A stretch of 64,000 nucleotides of DNA, taken from contig NC_018025.1 in assembly GCF_000266945.1 (NCBI RefSeq), positions 930,001 through 994,000 on the forward strand, in the 5' to 3' direction. The position numbers and the translations under genes were made by a program. The stretch is from Desulfomonile tiedjei DSM 6799. Its GTDB lineage: Bacteria; Desulfobacterota; Desulfomonilia; Desulfomonilales; Desulfomonilaceae. Below, piece by piece: positions 7,901 through 16,900 of the stretch (position 1 is its first letter; every line of letters begins with the position of its first letter). The notes beneath the pieces are model-generated. The model did not search any database and was not told the DNA's origin. It worked only from the letters and a program-made list of their open reading frames with translations.

Positions 7901-10900
7901 AGGGTGTTGGCGTAATCGGTTGCATCGGCCTCGGCCAGCAGAGTGTCTTCGCCATCGCCGCCGTTGAGCACGTTCATGTTTGCGAACTCGTAAGCGTGCA
8001 GGGTGTCGTTGCCGGCCTCGCCGTTCAGGGTGTTAAACGCAGTGTACCCGTAAGCCAGCAGGGTATCGTTTCCGTCACCGCCGTTGAGCACGTTCAAACC
8101 GGAGGCTTCGTAGGCTTCAAGGGTATCGTCGCCGCCTTCACCGTTCAGCGTGTTGTTGGTCGCCATGTCGTAACACGTGAAATGATCGGCGTCAGTCCCG
8201 CCACCTGAACCGTCATGACCGTAGAGCACGTTGTTCACGGCATTGCCAAAGCAGTTGAGGGAATCATTGCCATCCCCGCCGTATACGACGTTCTGGTGGG
8301 CCTTCCAACGAAGCAGGAAACTATCGTTGCCGCCTTCACCGTACAAGGTGTTCTCATAGTTATTGCTAACCTCATGGTAGAAAACGAACTGGTCGTCGCC
8401 CCCGTCGCCTGTGCCGTTATCCCCGTACACCACGTTGTGATGCGCATTATACAAAAATGCGAGGCGATCGTTCCCGTCCCCGCCATAAATCGTGTTGTGA
8501 TGGGCATTTAAGGTCAAGCCGATTTGGTCGTTTCCACCTTCTCCGTACACGGTGTTTCCTGTTGACTCGTCTCCCAAGCTCGCGTCGTCCTCGCCCTCGC
8601 CCCCGTAAAACACGTTTCCTGTTGCAGTGCCAACGGCCCAGAGTATGTCTGCCCCTGCGGAACCGTACAACGTGTTGCCTGTAGCATTGTCATAAGCATA
8701 GAGGTCATTCCAACTTGTCTCGCTACCTGTGCTGTTATAGCCATAGAGCACATTGTAGGATGCAGACTCCATGGCGAACAGGAAGTCCTCGAACCCGGCG
8801 TCCCCATTGAGCGTGTTGTGGTGAGCACTGCCCTGCGCCCTCAGATCGTCGTTGTCGTCGCCGCCGTTAAGCACATTGTAGTTGGCGAAATTCCTAGCGT
8901 ATAAGTAATCGTCGCCCGCGCTCCCGTTGAGTGTGTTGCCTGTGGCACTGTCGCGCGCGTACAGGTAGTCTTTAGCCCCATCCCCGTTCAAGACGTTGCC
9001 TGTAGCGTTGTCGTACGCATACAGGTAGTCGCTGCCGTCTCCTCCGTAGAGCGTATTTCCGGATGCCGAGCCCCTCACGTTGAGGTTTTCAACGCCCGTA
9101 TTCGGCCCGCCATAGGCTTCGCCGCCCGTGCCCCAAAGGGTGAGATCGTCGTCGCCTTCGCCACCATAGAGTGTATCCGTGCCCTCACCGCCATCTATAG
9201 TGTCGTTACCGCCATTGCCGTAGATAAGGTCATTACCTGCACCACCGAGGAGCGCTGTGTCTCCTATCAGGTCGCTGCCGTTGATGGTATCGTTGCCTTC
9301 TCCGCCGTTAAGGGTGTTGACGAAGAGGCTGGTTGACGTGAGGGTGTCATCGCCTGCATCACCGTTCAGGGTGTTGCCTGTAGCGCTCTCAGAGGCCAGC
9401 AGGGTGTCGTTGTCATTGCCGCCATTGAGCACGTTGTTCGAAGCTGTTTCGAAGACACGCAGAGTATCGATGCCGTCGTCAGCATTGAGCGTATTCCCTG
9501 TCGCACTGCCATAGGCGTAGAAGTCGTCATCTCCTTCATTGCCGTTCAGCACGTTACCAGACGCACTGTTGTGGACTTCCATCCGATCTGCGCCTGCTTC
9601 ACCGCTCAGGGTGTTGCCTGTCGCACTGGCGTAAACATACATCGAGTCGTTGTCGTCGCCGCCGTACATAGCGTTGTTGGAGGCATTCCCGACAACTAGA
9701 CACACATCTGCACCGGCGTCACCGTAAGCCGTGTTACCTGTAGCAGTGTCCATCATCTGGATCTGATCGTTCCCGTCATTGCCGTGCAGCACGTTGTTGT
9801 AAGCACCGTTGAGAGCATTCAGGTAATCCGTGCCGCCGTCACCGTACAGCTCATTGAGGTTAGCGGAGTCGTCCACTTCCAGAGTATCGGTCCCTTCGTC
9901 ACCATGAAGGGTGTTTCCTGTTGCGGTGGACCAGGCATACAGCTCGTCGTTCCCGTCATTGCCGTTGAGCACGTTGTCATATGCAGAGTCGCCGACGTCC
10001 AGATAATCGTCTCCGCCGTCACCGTTGAGCGTATTGTTGTGAGCACTGCCACCGGCAAACAGGGCGTCCGCATCAGTTCCGCCGCCCGATCCGTCATATC
10101 CGTTCAGCACATTGCCTGACGCATCTCCGTAGACCTCCATATGATCTTCGCCGCTGTTACCGTTGAGGGTGTTGCCTGTAGCATTCTCAAAAGCATGCAG
10201 TAAGTCATCGCCGTCACCGCCGTTGACCACGTTGTTGGAGGCATTGCCGCGGACACGCGCAAAGTCGTTGCCTGCCTCGCCGTTAAGCGTGTTGCCTGTA
10301 GCGCTGTCATAGGCAAACATGTAGTCGCCGGTGTCGCCTCCGTTCAGCACGTTGTTGGACGCAGTGCCATAGACGTACATCTGGTCTTCGCCGGTGTCAC
10401 CGTCGAGCGTATTGCCTGTAGCACTATCGTAGGCGCACATGAGGTCGTCGCCAGTCCCGCCGTTGAGTGCGTTGTTCGCTGCGCTGCCGTACACGTTAAG
10501 CACGTCGTTGCCGCCTTCACCGTTGAGCGTATTGCCTGAGGCGTTGTCATATGCGTTCAGCTCGTCCGCTTCGGGTCCACCGCCAGAGCCGTTATAGCCG
10601 TTCAGCACGTTGCCGGATGCAGATCCGTAGGCCTCCAGTAGATCCGTGCCGTCTTCACCGAAGAGGGTGTTCCCTGTCGCCGTGCCATAGACGTACAGGA
10701 AATCGTCGCCCACGTCAGCGGCAAGCATGTTGCCTGTCGCACTGTCGTAAGCATACAGGGAGTCGTTGCCCGCGAGGCCAAAGAGCGTGTTGTTGGATGC
10801 ATTCCCGTACACTCGAAGCTCATCGTTGCCACCGCCTCCAATGAGCGTGTTGCCGGTGGCACTGTCATATACGTACAGGCGATCCGTGTCAGTGCCGCCG

Positions 10901-13900
10901 ACTGTGGTGTCGTAACCGAAGAGCACGTTATTGGATGCAGAGCCATAGGCTTCCAGGGTATCGCTGCCCCCGTTGCCGCTCAGGGTATTGCCTGAGGCTG
11001 TGCCCCCTACATAGAGGCGATCGTCTCCGTCATCGCCGTAGGCTTCACCGCCTGTGCCTGTCAGCGTGAGCGTATCGTTGCCCGCTCCACCGTAGATGGT
11101 ATCTGTGCCGTCACCGCCCTCGATGGTGTCATCTCCGCCGTTGCCGTACACAAGGTCATTGCCTGCTCCGCCGACGAGCGAGTCTCCGGATGAGTCGCTG
11201 CCGGTGATGGTGTCGTTGCCTTCTCCGCCGTCAAGGGTGTTGGAGGCTGTGCTGGTGGAGGTCAGCGTATCGTCACCCGCGTCACCGTTGAGGGTGTTGC
11301 CTGTGGCATTGTCTTGAACGTCCAGCGTGTCATTGTCGGCACCAGCGTTGAGAATGTTTCCTGTGGCACTGTCATAAGCAAACATGTTGTCGGCGCCGTC
11401 TCCGCCGTTCAAGACGTTGTTGGAAGCGGAGTCCATGGCCCCTATGGAATCGTTACCGCCATCACCGTTGAGCGTGTTGCGTGTTGCATTTTCGTAGAGA
11501 TACATACGGTCGGCTTCAGTTCCGCCGCCCAAACCGTCATGACCGTTCAACACGTTATCCGACGCAGACCCTTCCACATAGAGTAGGTCTTCGCCGGCGT
11601 TACCGTTGAGCGTGTTGCCTGCCGCATTGTCGCCGGCAGACATAGAATCGTCGTTATCTCCGCCGTTGAGCAGGTTGTTCGAGGCAGAGCCTTGGGCATA
11701 CAGCTCGTCCTCACCGGCGTCACCGTTGAGGGTGTTGTCTTGGGCTGAACCTCGTGCATACAGATAATCGATGTCATCGCCTCCGTTGAGCACGTTGTTG
11801 GCCGCATAGTCTTCGGAACACAGTAAGTCGTTGCCACTACCGCCGTTGAGAATGTTGCCTTCGGCGGTGTCATAGGCACGCATGTAATCGCCGCCGCCGT
11901 CACCGTTTAGCGTGTTGCCTGTGGCACTGTCAAAAGCGTACATGCAGTCTATCTCAGTCCCACCGCCTTGACCGTCGTATCCGTTGAGCACGTTATTCCA
12001 CGCAGACTCGTACGCATCAAGGTAGTCGGTACCGGCGTTACCGTTTAGCGTGTTGCCTGTGGCGCTGCCATGCGCAAAGAGATCATCTTCGCCATCGCCT
12101 CCGTTGAGCACGTTGTTGGATGCAGATCCGTTGGCATGCAGCTCGTCGTGGTCGCCGTCACCGTTGAGTGTGTTGCCTGTTGTGGTATCAGAAGCAAACA
12201 AGTGGTCTGCGCCGTCGCCTCCTGAGAGCGTGTTACCTGAAGCTGCTCCCACTACGTAGAGCCGATCGTCACCCGCATCGCCGTAGGCCTGGCCGACCGT
12301 ACCCGAAAGGGTGAGAGTATCGTTGCCGGCCCCACCGTAGATCGTATCTACGCCATTACCGCCCTCGATGGTGTCGTCTCCTCCATTGCCGTAGATAACG
12401 TCATCGTTCTGGCCGCCAACGAGCATAAGAGCGCTTTCGCTTACGAGGTCGCTGCCATTGATGGTGTCGTTGCCTTCTCCGCCGTCAAGGGTGTTGGCAG
12501 CTGTGCTGGTTGAGGTCAGGGTATCGTCCCCCGCGTCACCGTACAGCGTGTTCCCTGTTGCACTGCCGGAAGCCAGCAGGGTGTCGTTGCCGGCATCACC
12601 GTGCAACATGTTGTTGGCAGCGGAGCCGCCGGCTTCCAGGGTGTCGTTGCCGCCATCGCCGTGAAGCGTGTTGCCTGTCGCTGTCTCAGAAGCATACAGG
12701 TAGTCGGTTTCAGTCTCGCCGCCCAGGCCGTCATGGCCGTTTAGCACGTTGTCTTGGGCAGTCCCGTAAGCTCGAAGCGTGTCTGTGCCATCACTGCCGT
12801 TAAGTACGTTGTCGTGCGCAGAGCCATAGACTTCCAGGGTATCGTCACCACCCTCGCCGTTGAGCGTGTTGCCTGTTGCACTCTCATAGGCATACAGCGA
12901 GTCATTGTCATCTCCGCCGTCAAGCAGGTTGTCTTCGGCATTCCCGTAGACTCGAAGCGTATCCAGGCCAGCACTGCCGTTGACGGTGTTGCCTGTCGCA
13001 CTGTCACAGACATACATCCAGTCATCGCCGTCGCCGCCGTTAAGCACGTTGTTCGATGCGGAGTCCAACACCCAAATGCCGTCGTCACCGCCGTCACCGT
13101 TGATTGTGTTGCCGTTAGCATTGTCTTCGACGTAGAAGCGGTCCCATTCGGTGCCTCCACCTGATCCGTCGTGACCATTGAGCACGTTGTTGGACGCAGC
13201 GATGTAGACATACAGTTCGTCTTCGCCGCCGTTACCGCTTAGCGTGTTGCCGGTCGCATTGTTGTAAGCATACAGGTAGTCGTGGTCGTCACCGCCGTTT
13301 AATACGTTGCTATACGCAGATCCGTACACATCCAGGCGATCTTGGCCGGCATTACCGTTGGCCGTGTTGCCGTTTGCACTGTCATAAACATACGCCTCGT
13401 CGTTGCCTTCACCACCGTTGAGCACGTTGTTCGACGCATTTCCGAGGACTTCAAGGTGGTCTTCGCCGCTGTCGCCGTTCAGTGTGTTATTGTGCGCTGA
13501 CCCGCTGGCATACATCCGGTCATTGCCGCCGCCGCCATTAAGAACGTTGCCTGTCGAGTCGCCGACGGCATACAGGTTGTCATTCCCGCCCTCACCATTG
13601 AGGGTGTTTCCTGTACCGGTCTGATACACATTCAGATGGTCTATGTCGGTTCCGCCACCTGAACCGTCAAAGCCGTTGAGCACGTTATTCGACGCAGTGC
13701 CGTACACGTTCAGGATATCGTTTCCCGCTCCACCGTTGAGTGTGTTACCTGTGGCGGTATCCTGGGCATACAGGTGGTCGGCTCCGTCGCCACCGTACAG
13801 CGTATTGCCCGTCGCTGTGCCTGCAGCATAGAGCTCGTCGTCGCCAGATTCACCATGCGCCTGGCCCCCTGTGCCCGTGAGCGTGAGACTGTCGTTGCCC

Positions 13901-16900
13901 GCGCCACCGTACAGCGTGTCTGTGCCATCGCCGCCAACAATGGTGTCATCTCCACCGTTGCCGTATACAAGGTCATTGCCTGTGCCGCCGAAGAGCGTGT
14001 CTCCGGACGAATCACTGCCGTTGATGGTGTCGTTTCCGTCACCACCGTGCAGGACGTTGGGAAGCGTGCTGGTCGAGGTCAGGGTATCGTCTCCTGCCCC
14101 ACCGTTGAGCGTGTTGCCCGCAGCATTTTCGGAAGCACGTAGCTCGTCCGCACCGTCATTGCCGTTGAGCACATTGTTGGCCGCAGATCCCTGGGCTTCG
14201 AGGTAATCGTCACCGTTATTGCCATTCAGCACGTTGTTTGATGCAGTATTGGAGACCAGCAGGTTGTCGTCTCCGCCGTCACCGTTCAGAGTGTTGTACG
14301 ACGCGGTGTTACCGGCATAGAGATTGTCTGCATCAGTGCCGCCGCCTGTGCCGTCATGCCCGTTGAGCACGTTATGGTGCGCGGAGTGGTACACGAATAC
14401 GTTATCGCTGCCACCACCACCATTGAGCGTGTTGCCGGTAGCACTATCATAGGCAAACAGTTCATCGTTACCATCGTCACCGTTGAGCACGTTATTTGAC
14501 GCGGAGCCGGACACTTGCAGACGATCTCCTCCGGTACCGGCGTTGAGCGTGTTGCCGGTAGCATTGTCGTAGATATAGAAGGCGTCAGGTCCGTCCTGCC
14601 CATTGACCACATTGTTTGACGCAGAGCCGTAAATTTCCAGGCGATCTCCGCCACCACCACCATTAAGCGTATTGCCGGTCGCGTTGTCACACGCAAACAT
14701 CTGATCCGCGTCAGTGCCTCCGCCGGAGCCGTCATGCCCGTTGAGCACGTTATTTGACGCAGAGCCGTACGCGGCCATCTGGTCGGCCCCGCCGTCACCA
14801 TTAAGGGTGTTATTCGCTGCATTATCGTAAGCAAGCAAGTAGTCGTTATCAGTCGCGTCACCACCACCCAGGCCGTCGTAACCGTTGAGCACGTTATGGT
14901 GCGCAGAGCCGTAGACTTTGAGCATGTCGAGCATGCCCCCCCCGCCGTTGAGGGTGTTGTACTGAGCGTCTTCGTAGGCATCCAGCGCGTCCATCTCGCT
15001 TTCACCATTGAGTGTGTTGCCTGTCGCAGTCCCATATGCCTGCAGAATGTCGTTACCATCACCGGCATTGAGCACGTTATTCGCCGCAGAACCGTAAACG
15101 TGCATGGTGTCGGCTCCGGCTTCACCATTGAGCGTGTTGCCGGTGGCAGTCTGATATGCACGCAGGCTGTCGTCACCTTCACCGGCATTGAGTACGTTAT
15201 TCGACGCGCTCTCGTAGGCATACAAATAGTCATTTCCGGCTTCACCGTTGAGGGTGTTGCCTGTGGCATTTCCAAAAGCCTCCAGGTAGTCATCGCCGTC
15301 ATTGCCGTTGAGTACGTTGTTCGACGCTGTTCCGCGGATGCGCAAGAAATCGCCGCCACCGCCGCCGTTCAGGGTGTTACCGGTCCCGCTGTCGAAGACA
15401 TACATTTGATCCATGTCAGTACCGCCAAGTGAACTGTCATGGCCGTTGAGCACGTTATTCGACGCGTTGTCGTTGACGTACATATAGTCAGTGCCGTCAT
15501 CACCGTTGAGTGTATTGCCCGTAGCTGTTCCGGCTACATACAAGTAATCGTTGCCTGCTCCACCGTGGGCTTCGCCGCCTGAACCCAGAAGCGTAAGTTC
15601 ATCGCTGCCTTCTCCACCGTAGAGCGTGTCTCGGCCATCTCCGCCTTCCATGATGTCGTTTCCGCCGTTGCCGTAGACAAGGTCATCACCTGCGCCGCCG
15701 AAGAGGATGTCTTGTGACGAGTCACTGCCGTTGATGGTGTCGTTGCCATCACCGCCGTCGAGGGTGTTTATGCCTGAGCTGGTGGAGGTCAGGGTATCGT
15801 TGCCCGCGTCACCGTTGAGTGTATTGTCTGAAGCGGTGTCGGAGGCCAGTATTGTATCGTTATCATTTCCGCCATTGAGCACGTTGTTCGAGGCCGTGCC
15901 CGACACCTGCAGCGTGTCGGTCCCGTCACCGCCGTAGAGCGTATTCCCGGAGCCGGTTCCGCTAACAGTCAGGGTATCGTTTCCACCCTCTCCATATACC
16001 TTATTATTGGTCCCGACGATTGAGACGGTATCGTTGCCATCACCCGCGTAGACGATGTACTGATGTGTGGTGCTCAATGCATCTATAATGTCGTCACCGG
16101 TGGTGCCGTAGATAATTTCATTCCTATCCTGCGCGCTATAACTGGTGCTCTGCATGTGCACAACCCAATAGCCCACGCTGTCCACGATCCGGTAGTTCAC
16201 GTTCATGTCGATGGTATCGGTATCGGTCAGATTCGTTCCCGATCCGGTGTGCCCGAGATCGTCAGTTATGATCTGAATACTGGATTCACCGGCGAAACCG
16301 GCATCAGGCGTGTACGTGAGCCCTTCAAGGGCGGCGTTAATGTCAGCCTGCGACCCGATGATGGTCACTGTTCCCGTGCCATCTCCCGTAATAGTGAGAC
16401 CGATGGGAGTCGATCCCAGCGTGAGAATCCCATTCCCCGCAGTCAGCGTTACCTGAACTGAATCGGTTCCCGCGTCCGGATCGAAAACGGAGATCTGATT
16501 CCCGTAGGCAGTTCCGAAGACGAGTGTTCCTTCGAATGTCTGTGTTGTGGGAACCGTGTTCAGAGGAGCGTTATTCTCCCCGTGGACTGTTAGAGTGAAC
16601 GTCTGAAATGTTGAATACTGGCCGTCACTGGCAATTACCTGAACTTGTACCGAGCCATAAGAATTGAGTGCGCTGGTGAAGCTCACAACACCCGTGGTTG
16701 AGTTGATGCTCAAGTCCGCAAGCGCGAGTCCTCCATAATATGTGATGGTCCCGAGACTGTAATTGAGGACACTGTCAATATCAGTGAAATACGAGTGCAC
16801 ATCGTACTCGTAGATTCCGAAATTCTGGTTAAGCGCAGCAGGATCGGGGATAGGGTCGGATACAGGCGCATCGTTGACCGGCGTAACGGTTATCTGAATC

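Noticed and set aside
14286-15359. Open frame of 357 codons inside the giant gene, same strand, other frame
   Set aside because: Its Thr/Met/Arg-rich repetitive translation is a shifted reading of the 60-bp repeat array; no ribosome site or family.
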